From the NCBI GenBank assembly GCA_037355855.1, contig CM074762.1, positions 4,526,001 through 4,590,000 of the forward strand: DNA of 64,000 nt. Direction: 5' to 3'. Position numbers and translations under genes: made by a program. Shown here one piece after another: positions 11,651-21,806 of this stretch. How positions within the stretch are numbered: position 1 is the stretch's first letter; each line of letters opens with the position of its first letter. The DNA comes from Pseudo-nitzschia pungens. Lineage: Eukaryota; Bacillariophyta; Bacillariophyceae; Bacillariales; Bacillariaceae. The notes beneath the pieces were generated by a model that saw only the letters and a list, made by a program, of their open reading frames with translations, did not search any database and was not told where the DNA came from.

Positions 11651-12474
11651 TTTTATGACCCAAGCCCCAAAGCTGCTAAGTACATGTTACTTAACGCACC
11701 ACCACCTACATATACCCCTCCAGTTCACAGTACAGCAGAGACCTGTTTTCAAGCCTACAGCCCTGATGGTCCATAAGTGTTTTCACTTAAAGGCCCTGTT
11801 TCCAAGCTACTACAGGAGAGCAAGTTCAAGTTCGAACAGAAGGCCAGCTGTTACGAATTTGAATTTGGTAGTAGGCTCCACCGCCTCTACGTGTCTCCTA
11901 CTACGAAGTTCGAACAGAAGGACAGCTGTTACGAATTTGGTAGTAGGCTCCGTACTATATGTACCATACAGTGGTAAGGAATGTGTTTGGGGCACTCGCA
12001 TTACTGATGCTGCAATACAGCATGCAGAGACCAGTTTTGCTTGCGTCAGCTGACCACTTGCATTACAGATACTATGTATCTAGGCAAGGGTTTTGCTTGT
12101 GTCAGCTGACCACTCCAAGCATCACTGATGCTGTACAGTGGCATTCAAGGGACAGTTTTGCTTGTGTTTTCCCTTTCACGTTCTTGTTACCCCGTCTCCT
12201 GTACGCTTTGCAACAGCTGTGTCTGTTGTGCTCTGGACTGGTTCGTTTTTTTCCTGTTTCTTACCAAGGTTCGTTTGCAAAATAGCCGTCTTTACAACCT
12301 GGGGCCTATTCCCCATGGTTGAGGCGGCGCGTCGTTCTACAACTTGGGGCCTAACCTCTCTTCGATTGAGGCGACGATAAAGTCTGGTTACAGACTGAGT
12401 AGCTTTTAACCACCTTCGGTGGATTTTCCTACTTAAATAAGTATATTATTATTATTATCAAGCGTTTACCTCCT

Positions 12475-13260
12475 GGCATGCAAAGGTGGTTTGTCAAATT
12501 TGCTTCTGGCAGTATTGGTGTTGGCAACCAACTACTTCACTACCAGTATCAGGATCACTCCAGGTGCCCATTGTGTGATGCAGACAACGAGAAGGTTTCT
12601 CATGTGCTCTCCTGCAAGGACACTGGGGCAGTACAGCACAGTGTGTCAGCTTTCAAGGGACCACTGCAGAAGAGGCTTGAAGTTGAACAAACTGATCCAT
12701 CATTGGTGGCTGCCATTGTGGATCTCCTCACCAGAGTTCGGAAGGGCCAGAACATTTATCCATCATCCTACTCATTTGCAATAGCTTCTGCTGTCAGAGC
12801 ACAGAGGACTATTGGCTGGCACAACTGGCTTCTGGGTAGGTGGTCTCCTCGCTGGTATCAAATCCAGGCTGACTACTACTCCCACATTGGAAGCAAGCGC
12901 TCTCCCAAACGTTGGGCTACAGCTATCATCCATCAGTTCTTTCTTACCTCCTGGGATCTTTGGACCTATAGGAATGAATGACTCCATGGTCCTGGGGGTA
13001 CCCTTGATGCTGAACAACACCAATCTCTTGATGCTTCCATCACCTCAGAATTGGCAATTGGTGCAGCTGGTGCACTTCCCCAGTCACACTCCCTGTTACA
13101 AACCCCTTTCCAAGTCCTACAAGGATACACCCTGACTGCCAAGAGGCAGTGGCTTGCAACCATCCACCTTGCCAGGAAGCAGTATGCAGCACCTGTCCAA
13201 CCTGTGCAGCCCTACCAACGAGAGGCTGCTCTCTTAAGAGCCTGGCTTACTGGACCTTAG
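12475..13260 (+). pseudogene. LINE ORF2 polyprotein, segment 3: C-terminal zinc knuckle (copy A), with premature stop
   Basis: It continues ORF2 in frame after element 2 (GMQRWFVKF). A zinc-knuckle-like motif CPLCDADNEKVSHVLSC (C-x2-C-x8-H-x3-C) begins near 12566; it resembles the C-terminal CCHC of many LINE ORF2 proteins, which bind nucleic acid. TGA at 12979-12981 stands where copy B has CGA (arginine), a C-to-T change at a CpG. It removes the last ~93 residues before the family stop at 13258-13260. The zinc knuckle lies upstream of the stop, so a shortened protein could still hold all catalytic domains, but the two insertions already break the gene. Confidence 0.85.
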
Positions 13261-13567
13261 GGTGCTTCCACTTTGTACTTTGGTTTTGTCTTCTGTTCCT
13301 GTTTCTCATACTGTCCCATCCCTTTTGATACTGGATCTTATCCCAATATCTTCATTCCCATCTCACTTTCTCTCAAGTCCCTATTTTGTGGGAATTGTTT
13401 GTCTTTTTCCCTGCTTGATGTTCAAGGTTTGTTTGAAACTTTGTCGTTCTACCACTTGGGGTCCTGACTCTATGATGGAGGCGACGTTAAAGTCTGGTTA
13501 CAGACTGAGTAATTTAGTTTCACCTTTGGTGATTAAAGTTATTTAAATACGTATATTATTATTATTA
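13261..13567 (+). promoter_or_regulatory. LINE copy A 3' UTR with terminal double hairpin and ATT tail
   Basis: Hairpin 1 is AGTCTG-gtta-CAGACT (13491-13506). Hairpin 2 is TCACC-ttt-GGTGA (13520-13532). Compared with the non-autonomous elements, hairpin 2 changes C-G to T-A at its base and keeps pairing. An AT-rich stretch and (ATT)n tail follow. TTCTACCACTTGGGGTCCTG is also shared in modified form. Confidence 0.75.
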
Positions 13568-14012
13568 CTAATCCTTCTGGAAGGGCCTAACATCCTGTAT
13601 AGCATCCTGTTTAGTATCGCCTTTTCAGATCTACAAAAAGAAGGGGGTTGAACTGTAGGACCTTTTGCCCTTGGTTTGATTCCTTAACACATACAAGGAG
13701 ATCAATCAGCCTATTGTATTTCAGATTTATAGTCCCCGGAACCGATGTACCCGGAGACTCCCAAATATGCAACATATAACATAAGATAAGATCGAATCGG
13801 AATCAAAGTCCGCTGCAACCAAGAAATCCGTACTCGGGAGAATAACTCGTAATCGAATCGAAATCTGCTGTCGACTGCGATCCGAAAAAACTTGAAATCG
13901 ACTGCTTCCGCAAATCGAAATTGACTGCTTCCAAAAATCGAAATCGAAATTTGCTACGTCCGAGCTGCTTGTCAAGGACCAAAGGTATCCCAAATAATGC
14001 AGCTAACAGCTC
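13568..14012 (-). other. 3' non-coding region of copia copy C
   Basis: No gene is seen. The region aligns with 50690-51173 of copy D. It has runs of AATCGAAATCGA-like sequence and a TATAGTCCCCGGAACC motif (near 13729) that resembles the purine tract next to the 3' LTR in copy D. Confidence 0.7.
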
Positions 14013-17000
14013 CTACCACATGCAGCGCTCACAGTGGCTCTTCAACATGGGACCATTCAGCAGCTTGGTGAACAAGTCAGCAATATTGGTCTCGCCAGGC
14101 TCCTTTGCAATTCGAATTGTCCCAGCAGCAATAGACTCGCGCGCCTTGTGGTAAGCAACGCTGTTATGTTTCTTGTTGCATGGACTCTCCGGCCTGGTGG
14201 TGTTCTTAACAACAGACTCGTTGTCACAGTACACATTGGTAGGACCTTCAATAGGAACGCCCATCATCCTGAGCTTGTATCTAAGGCCCTCAATCAGTTC
14301 AATGGCAATTCGCAATGCCACTATCTCAGAACCAAAGGTTGAGGTCTCTACAGTGGTTTGCCTTTTGCTGAACCACAGGATGGGGGCCCTGTTCACAAAG
14401 ATGATGATTCCGGTATGGGATCTTCTTGTTGCCTTGCATCCAGCATGATCGGCGTCAACAAAACAACTCATAATTACAGCCTTCCCAAGCGCTTCAGGAG
14501 CATCTGGTGGCAACACCTCCTTGGCGTCTGGATAAAATTCACTCCAATCACAGTTGGAGAACCTAGTCTCATCCACATCAGGACGCGTCTCGTCAAATAC
14601 TAACTTGGATCGCGCATGCGCCTTGAGATAAGCGAACATGTGAAATACTTGATTCAAATGCCCTGTTCTTGCTTGGGCTAGGTATCTGGACATAAGAGAT
14701 ACAGGCATGACCAAATCCAGTCTCCCAAGTTCGCACAACCACCTCAAGACGCCAATCAATCCCTGGTAGTAATTCTGCTTGCTTGGATCCAGTTCGGCGG
14801 TTACATCAACTTCAGGTCGATAATCGGATGTCAACGGGGTTGACACCTTGTTCGGAAGGTACTTGTAACCGTACTGCTCGGTACCAAGCTCCTTCTCCAC
14901 TGCGTCGATGGCTTTCTTGGCATATTTCTCGGAGGACATCGCCCATTTGGGAATGGGGTCATCTTCAACCACATGTGAATGGATATCAGCGCCCAAATAC
15001 AGGGTTGGAACTTCTATAGTCCTGTCCTTCAGCATGAAGCGCTGCTCGATACTTTCCAGCTGTTGTCGAGGATCTTCACTGCAACAGATAATATCGTCGA
15101 CGTATGCAATCAAGTAGGCCCAGTACCTAGAACCATCCTTTCGCGTCTCCACTTGCATATGAACATCAGGATCGGCTTTACAGGGTTGATACCCTAGCGT
15201 TCGTAGGTGCTTGGTCAAATAGGATCGGAACGACGCGCCTGCAACAGGAAGCCCATACAGTGCTCGAACGATCTTACATACCTGACCTACCAAGTGCGGG
15301 GGAAAACCATCTTCAGCTCGTGCAACTAAATAATACTTCTTCTTGATCGGCGCTGTAAGATAGGCGTTCTGAATGTCTGCAGATAGTACGTCCAAATTGT
15401 TCAGCGCTGCCAACAGGAAGAAGATGCGGACTGAATCTCTGCTTGGTACACTGCTGAAAGTGTGCTCCTTGGCTGTCGCTTGTACCTTATGGCCATCGGC
15501 GACTAATCTAGCCTTTCTGGTGAGGGATCCCAACTTGACGTCGAATATCATATGGGTAGTGATCTTGCTGAAATCTTCGGCCTTGAGCCCTTCGACGGTG
15601 TAGCTTGGATCGAACTCGAACGCCATCTCGTTGTTCCTCATCTCTTTCGCAATCACCTTCTCCCAATAGTCCGTTCCAGTCTTTCGATCGATGGCGAGAG
15701 CTTCAGGAATAGAATGGGGTAACTCAACTCCAAACTTGTGCGTCCTATCCCAGTACTTGTTTCGCTTGGTAGCCTTGAGAATTCGCCTCTTCCTTCGTAG
15801 TACATGGTGAATCCACCATCGGAATGCTGGCTGCTCTGAAATCTTGGCGGATATGGCATACTCGGCAGTCTGCACAGGAAAGGACTCTTTCAGATTGCTC
15901 AACTTACACCAGGATTCGGTTCCGTCTTTCCAACTGACGAGCAATCGCCATCCCTTCGTGGTAGGCTTGGGGACTTTACGACCATACTTGTTGGTGATCG
16001 TAGCGTCTTGCTTCCTGACGGCGGATTCGTCCTTCTCATGATCAATAATCTCGTCCAATAGAGAAAACATGCGCCCGTCATCGTCGATTTCGCTGTACAT
16101 ACTCTCAGCAACGATATTGGCTGTATACTGCTCGACGGAGCCATCTGGAAACTGCAGATCATACATTCTGGTATCAAGGATAGGGTCATCATTTCGCTTG
16201 CCAATCGGATTGCCATTAAGATCAGCAGAGCAATTCTTCACAACACACCGCAGTCGTTCGTCGCCCTTCTGGATCATTACGTTGTTACCAATATACTCAT
16301 CATAGTCATCCCCATCAGGTATGAGATCGTCAATATCTGGAATGGAAGCTTCCGGCTCGGCGAGCTCCCACCTTTCTTGGTGTCCTTCAAATAACTCCGC
16401 AGGGGGATCAGGGTAGGTAGCTTGGAACTTTGCGTCGTTATCCTCAACTTTGTCCCCGATCTTGGATTCCACTGCTTGGTCAAATGAGTCCATATACCGC
16501 TTGACGTCATGGGAACGCCATTCTTCTTCAGTAACAGCATGGACTGTGTTAGTGCTTACCGCCATGGCCGTCTCGTTCAGGATCCAGTGGCAATCTCCGC
16601 CTCTGAATCGATCACCGCACGGGCCAAGCCACCGTCCCAGCTTCTCGGTCCCATCAGAGAGATCAACCCAATAGACGAAATCATACCATTCATGGGCTTG
16701 GTACAGAGATATGTCTGGCATGTACCCATGTACAATTTCAAACGGCGTTCGACCCATTGTCGTAGGATTAGCTGTGCGTTGACGGATTGCAGCAACAAGC
16801 TCCCCACAAAAAGCCCACAGGCGCTTGGGGGATTGCTTGCGGGCCGTCTTCTTGCGGATGCTTCTGCTGATATGGCCGATGCTGAGCTCCGCGCGATTCT
16901 GGAAGGGGCATCTTGGCTGGATAAAGGTCTGGTGGATATGGTTCTTGCTGACAACCTTATTCCATGGAGTCTTGTAAGTCCCAGGAGCTCCTTGCTCTCG

Positions 17001-17413
17001 AGCGCCATCAGATATCAAATGCTCGGGGATCCCAACATCGTGGATGAAAATCTTCAGTCCCTCATACGCTTGTTTCTTGCCCTGTATAGGTATGAACTCA
17101 TCGTAGCCCTTACCATTGCTGAAAACTTGGGCGGCTGAATCTTGTCGCATGATACTTGGGACCTTTGCCATCCAGGTGTCGGTATACCATTTGCCAGCCG
17201 CAATTCGCTTGTTTCTGAAGCTCTGCGTTGGCAGACGGCGAACGAGGGGATGCAATGGGTTGCGGAAGCCTTTCTGCGTCGTGACTCGAAGAGTGTCCGC
17301 AGCCTTTCTCGGAGATACATCCCAAATCTTGGACAGACGGTCGGAATCAATCTTGCAGTAGCGTTCGGTGTCAATCGTCGGGCCCCACTTGGCTCGTCTG
17401 GAGATGGTGTCGA
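14013..17413 (-). CDS. Copia pol, C-terminal part: integrase, reverse transcriptase, RNase H (copy C)
   Basis: A continuous open frame of ~1130 codons, read leftwards from the gypsy insertion. In order: integrase core (Asp in WYTDTWMAK near 17190; HLISDGAREQG near 17010; NRAELS near 16890), a long linker with GDRFRGGDCHW and DEYIGNNVMIQ, then copia-type reverse transcriptase with SADIQNAYLTAP (near 15380) and AYVDDI (YVDD near 15093-15104). RNase H has DADHAG, the SKRQTTVETSTFGSE block and a terminal ADLFTKLL. A valine-histidine start reading from 17426 is created by gypsy LTR sequence and is not the real start. The frame is fully open, unlike the same region in copy D, but it is severed from the protease end. 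Confidence 0.92.
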
Positions 17414-17601
17414 TGCCGTGCACCAAAATACAGTCACGAGTCCACTCGGGACTGGATTAAGGATAAGGATAAAAGAATCAGCGAGCCGACAGAATCGCTG
17501 ATTCGGAGGGCTCTTGGAACTGTAGCAAATAGACTAACCAATAGGGCTCACAATTTGCATATCACTACTATTCTAATCACTAGTAGACCCGGGGTATGGC
17601 A
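17414..17601 (+). repeat. 5' LTR of the gypsy element
   Basis: It begins TGCCGTGCACC and ends GGGGTATGGCA (TG..CA termini). At 188 bp it is very short for a Ty3/gypsy LTR. It matches 32800-32987 base for base as far as I can compare. Confidence 0.95.
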
Positions 17602-18354
17602 TGATTTTAAAATCAAGCTGAGCGCTGATGACCATGAGCAGAAAGAGATCGATCGGCCGAGGCGCCGACGAGACCGAAAGACTGCCAAAAATGGAGGCGC
17701 AGAGAAGCAAAAACAGGGAGAAGGATATCCAGTGTCTGCAGCACAAGGAAGACCGACCCCAGCAACTGTTGGCGCCCAAAGAAGGGAGCAACAGCAGCAA
17801 CAGAGACACCTAAGTACCTAAACAGGACCATGGTCGACAGCAGAAATAATCGAACAAAGAAATAATGAAATAAGTGTCGAAAAAGTGACACATAATCCAG
17901 TGAGTGGACTAATTGGACCAACACTGAGTGGATGGACAGACCGAATAGGGGATGCCAACCAAAACCGAAGTATACGGATATCCGGAAAGGTATATAATGA
18001 ATACTTAAACACCACCAATCCCACGGGAAACGGGAAGTGGGACCGGCCCGGTGAACGCTTAATAGAGAAGCAACGCCGGAGAACCACGGGAATCGAATCC
18101 CACAAAAATAAAAACAGAAACAACTCCGGAGAACCACAGGATTCCCGGGAACTAAAGAGAGAAACAACTCCCACCACTGGACAAACCAGGGGGAAGATCA
18201 GTTACAACACGAGTTATCACGAGAACAGTGTAAAAATGCAGCAAAAGAACTGGAGGACCTGAGCAATCACTTTTTGCTCAATTTCAACACAAGCAGCAAA
18301 GATAACAGAAATAGTGTAACTAAAGTAACTTAATAAACAACTGATTAAATCACC
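17602..18354 (+). other. Leader of the gypsy element, with palindrome at the primer-site position
   Basis: The first 14 bases after the LTR, TGATTTTAAAATCA (17602-17615), form a perfect palindrome, and there is no TGG start as expected for pairing with a tRNA CCA end. The rest is A-rich with no gene. A CGGAGAACCAC repeat (near 18075 and 18126) flanks GGGAATCGAATCCC, which looks like a tRNA T-arm but has no tRNA around it. Confidence 0.7.
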
Positions 18355-19214
18355 ATGGCGACCAAAGGAACCAAGCTGAAACCTTTCAACATCACACGGG
18401 AGGACTGGCCGGAAGACGCCACCACCGTAAAGATGAACGTAGACAGCGAACAAGGTGGAATCGCATTCAGCGACTACCTGAAAGTTCTCAATGGTACCGA
18501 GAGACCAGAACTCTTCCTTATCTGGAAGAGAGACTTTGACCAGAAAATTGCTGGCAATGACAAACTCAATGGAGACCAGAAATTGGAGGTTCTACAGAGA
18601 ATCCTCTCTATTGAGGCACTCGGACTCGTTCAGCGAACGCTCGCGCGGACCTACTTGGCCGAACCGACCCACAAGGTCCATCACACCAGACACGTACAGA
18701 AAAAGATCCAAGAGATCGAGCAAAGGGACCAAGCAAACATCCTGCTATCAATGGGGCAAGACGCCACCGAAACTCCCACGGGAGCCTCCAAGGAGACGGC
18801 AAAGGAGCAAGCTCCAAACGCCGACAAAGCCGACACAGCCAAGGCGAGCTCGGACAAAGAATCGGAGACCGACACCCTCGAGTCTCCAATCCCAAAGAAA
18901 AAGGTCGCAAGCGCCCTCATCCAGTACTACCAATCCCAGGAGTACAGAAAGGATGTCATCGAGGAATGCATGCATGCCCTCAAACTCAAAATCTTTGGCA
19001 ATGACCAACACGGCAAGCGCTCGTATATCGTCCTCCGCCGATTCATGCGAGGCATGCGCGTGGACCTCAAACATGGCATTAGAGCCTGGGCCAACCGAAT
19101 GGCCGAACTCCAAAGCTACCTCCCAGATTGCCTCTGGGAATGTGGCAGTGACCAAATGGAAACACCAAGAAGTTTCACCCAAGGAGAAATGAAGGAAATC
19201 CTAGATGCCAACAT
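18355..19214 (+). CDS. Gypsy gag, N-terminal part
   Basis: ATG at 18355 lies in a good context (CACCATGG). The first ~285 residues are hydrophilic and charged; LFLIWKRDFDQK may be part of a capsid-like fold. A Glu/Lys/Ser/Ala-rich linker (residues ~140-180) is followed by ALIQYYQSQEYRKDVIEEC. Gag forms the virus-like particle that packages element RNA. The frame is cut at 19214 by LINE copy B; with one target duplication removed it resumes in frame at 28935, giving ~479 codons in all. No recognisable matrix motif is present, so the call rests on position and the downstream zinc knuckle. Confidence 0.85.
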
Positions 19215-21806
19215 ACAATTTTCGCATCGCGCATTTTGTCCGACGTTCCGATGTTCCAGTACTTAAAACACGTAGATTTCTACACAACTTTCCCCTTTGA
19301 TATTTCACTCACTTCTAAAGCTCCTACAACAAAACCAAGCACTACACCTATTAACAGAGACCTCCCCTATCTGATTCTGCTGTTTGTTGGGCTGCTCCTT
19401 GCTCCCTTTGGTTGCTGTGGTTGCTTGTTTCCTGTCGGTCGGTCGATCGGCAACAACAGCAACAAGCAAAACAACACATAATTTTCTACAGCAATTGCAG
19501 TACTAATTCTACAGCAGCTCTGCTTCAGTTCCTCCTTGTCTCCGAGCTCGGTTTGTTTTTTTTTTGATCTGTTTTCAAGCCATATTTTTATTTAACGCTA
19601 TACAGTCTTCCAAGCCCCTTAAGTGATATCCACTTAACGTTCTACATTCTTCAAGGTCGAACCTACTTAACGTTCTACATTCTTCAAGATCGAACACATA
19701 TACACCCCCCTTCTAGAAGGTTCCTACTCGCTGATCCCTAAGTATCTGCAAGTTCGCGCAAGCATATCTTCCAGTTCCCCTTTATTTTCAAGCCAATTGC
19801 CCCCTGCTCTTACTAGTGTCAATCACTTAAGAGCTACCCTGTTCCCTAGCCAAGCCCCCCAGTCCCTAAGTGTTTTCGCTTAAGGCTCCCCCTACTACAC
19901 CTGTTTTCAAGCCAAGACCAACCGATCCCTAAGTACCTCCTACTTATTGCACCCTTGTTTCCAAGACTACAGCTACTACAGCCCCTTGTTTTCAAGACTA
20001 CAACTTCCCTGGTCCCTAAGTGTTCGCGAGTTCCCTGATCCCTAAGTGTTTTCGCTATTAAGCAACCCCAACTTGAACTTCAAGTTCGACACTGTTTTCA
20101 AGACACAAGCCTCCCCCTGGTCCCTAGGTTTTTCTACTAAAGCCCCTGTTTTCAAGCAAGCAGCTTCCCTGGTCCCTAAGTGTCTCGCTCAAGGTCCTTG
20201 TTTTCACGCCAATTGCCCCCGGATACTGTTTCCACTGCAACCCTGGTCCCTAAGTGTCTCGCTCAAGGTTCCTGTTTTCAAGCCAATTGCCCCTGGATAC
20301 TGTTTCCACTTATAAGTACTTGCGAGTTTGAACTTCAAGTTCCCTCCTGAGCCTTTTAAGTGTGCCCTGCCATTGATATCCCCCGGTCCCTAAGTGGTCC
20401 TACTAAAGCCCCTGTTTTCAAGCTAAGGGGCTGCTGTATCTCAATTCAAATCGTATACGATTTGAATTTGCAAGCCTACAAGCCTACACGATTTGCAGTA
20501 GTTGCAAAACTGTTCAAATTTGCACAATTTTCACGCTACGAGTACAAGCCTAGAGTACAAGCCTACACATTTTGCAGAGTTCTTCCTCTTCCGCGCGCAG
20601 AGTTTTTGGGCTCCAAGTGTGAGACAAATTTTGCTTGTTTTTTAGCAAAAATTTCCAAGTTCCCCGGTTACTTTTGTGGGTGTGCTCCAGCATATTTTTT
20701 GGATCCCCAGGGACCTTTTCCTTGTCCAGACCAAGGTTACCCTTGTTGTTGCTGCTGTACCCTGTTTCCAGGCTACCCCCAGCTGTACCTCTACATACAA
20801 GCAAATACCGTGGCTTTTAAATCCAAGAGGCGTGTCTGCTGTTGGTCCAACACCCAATTGCCTGCTTTTCAGTTGTTGCTTTGATCTCAACCGGTGCTTC
20901 TCCTGCCCCGGCCATTGTCATCAACCGGTGCTTCTCCTGCCCCGGCCTTTGTCATCAACCGGTGCTTCTCCTGCCCCGGCCTTTGCCTTCAACCGGCGCT
21001 TCTCCTGCCCTGGCCTTTGTCATCACCTGGCACTTGCACATCCAAGAGGCGTGTCTGCTGTTGGTCCAACACCCAACTGCTTGCTTTTCAGTTGTTGCTT
21101 TGCTCTCAACTGGTGCTTCTCCTGCCCCGGCCTTTGTCATCAACCGGTGCTTCTCCTGCCCCGGTCTCTGTCTTCAACCGGTGCTTCTTCTGCCCCGGCC
21201 TTTGTCATCAACCGGTGCTTCTTCTGCCCCGGCCTTTGCCTTCAACCGGCGCTTCTCCTGCCCTGGCCTTTGTCATCACCTGGCACTTGCACATCCAAGA
21301 GGCGTGTCTGCTGTTGGTCCAACACCCAACTGCTTGCTTTTCAGTTGTTGCTTTGCTCTCAACTGGTGCTTCTCCTGCCCCGGCCTTTGTCATCAACCGG
21401 TGCTTCTCCTGCCCCGGCCTTTGTCTTCAACCGGTGCTTCTTCTGCCCCGGCCTTTGTCATCAACCGGTGCTTCTTCTGCCCCGGCCTTTGCCTTCAACC
21501 GGTGCTTCTCCTGCCCTGGCCTTTGTCGTCACCTGGCACTTGCACATCCAAGAGGCGTGTCTGCTGTTGATCCAACACCCAACTGCTTGCTTTTCAGTTG
21601 TTGCTCTGCTCTCAACTGGTGCTTCTCCTGCCCCGGCCTTTGTCCTCAACCGGTGCTTCTCCTGCCCCGGCCTTTGTCATCACCTGGCACTTGCACATCC
21701 CAGAGCAGTGTAGAATACACCCATCTGTATATATCCATACAGGTTAACACTGACAGCCTACCAGCGCCCGAGCCAACACGCCTATTCAGACGATCCTAGC
21801 CCCACC
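19215..21806 (+). promoter_or_regulatory. LINE copy B 5' UTR (2.6 kb)
   Basis: The first ~290 bp are shared with the non-autonomous elements (TTTTGTCCGACGTTCCGATG, then GTAGATTTCTACACAACTTT). It is probably the internal promoter, since every copy must carry its own. 19500-20500 has many CCCTAAGTG and TTTTCAAG motifs, like those in the 150-bp repeats of the short elements. 20821-21696 is a tandem array. No ATG-initiated gene can be supported. Confidence 0.75.
20821..21696 (+). repeat. 253-bp tandem repeats upstream of LINE ORF1
   Basis: ATCCAAGAGGCGTGTCTGCT starts at 20821, 21040, 21293 and 21546, giving units of 219, 253, 253 and ~151 bp. Inside each unit a ~34-bp subrepeat CAACCGGTGCTTCTCCTGCC..GGCCTTTGTCAT is itself repeated. 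253 is not divisible by three, yet all three forward frames are free of stops for most of the array. Confidence 0.93.

Larger units (their letters stand above)
8372..12457 (+). mobile_element. Non-autonomous LINE-related element 2, itself split by element 3
   Basis: Target duplication CAAGCGTTTACCTCCT occurs at 8356-8371 and 12459-12474 in LINE ORF2. Without the nested element and its duplication it is ~2040 bp, about the length of element 1, and nearly identical to it. The head begins CCAATTTGCGCATCGCGCA. The last block (11669-12457) holds the 3' part with the double hairpin and ATT tail. Confidence 0.9.
1..13567 (+). mobile_element. LINE copy A (APE/RT/RNase H type), 5' end outside window, interrupted by 2-kb LINE-related insertions
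   Basis: The element is seen in three blocks: 1-1862, 3906-8371 and 12458-13567. It carries the end of ORF1, all of ORF2 and a 3' UTR that ends in an (ATT)n tail near 13567. It is close to identical to LINE copy B at 19215-28917, which supplies the missing 5' part. Removing the two insertions and one copy of each target duplication restores the ORF2 frame exactly. ORF2 still has one nonsense codon (12979-12981). The 3' tail abuts the 3' non-coding part of copia copy C, so the LINE probably inserted in that element; the left target duplication lies outside the window. Confidence 0.93.

Noticed and set aside
18080..18110. GGGAATCGAATCCC resembling a tRNA T-arm in the gypsy leader
   Set aside because: No acceptor, D-arm or anticodon arm can be placed around it.
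20676..21799. Long open frames of 242-345 codons across the LINE 5' UTR repeats
   Set aside because: They start at GTG or TTG, not ATG, and simply follow the stop-free repeat; kept only as a finding about composition.
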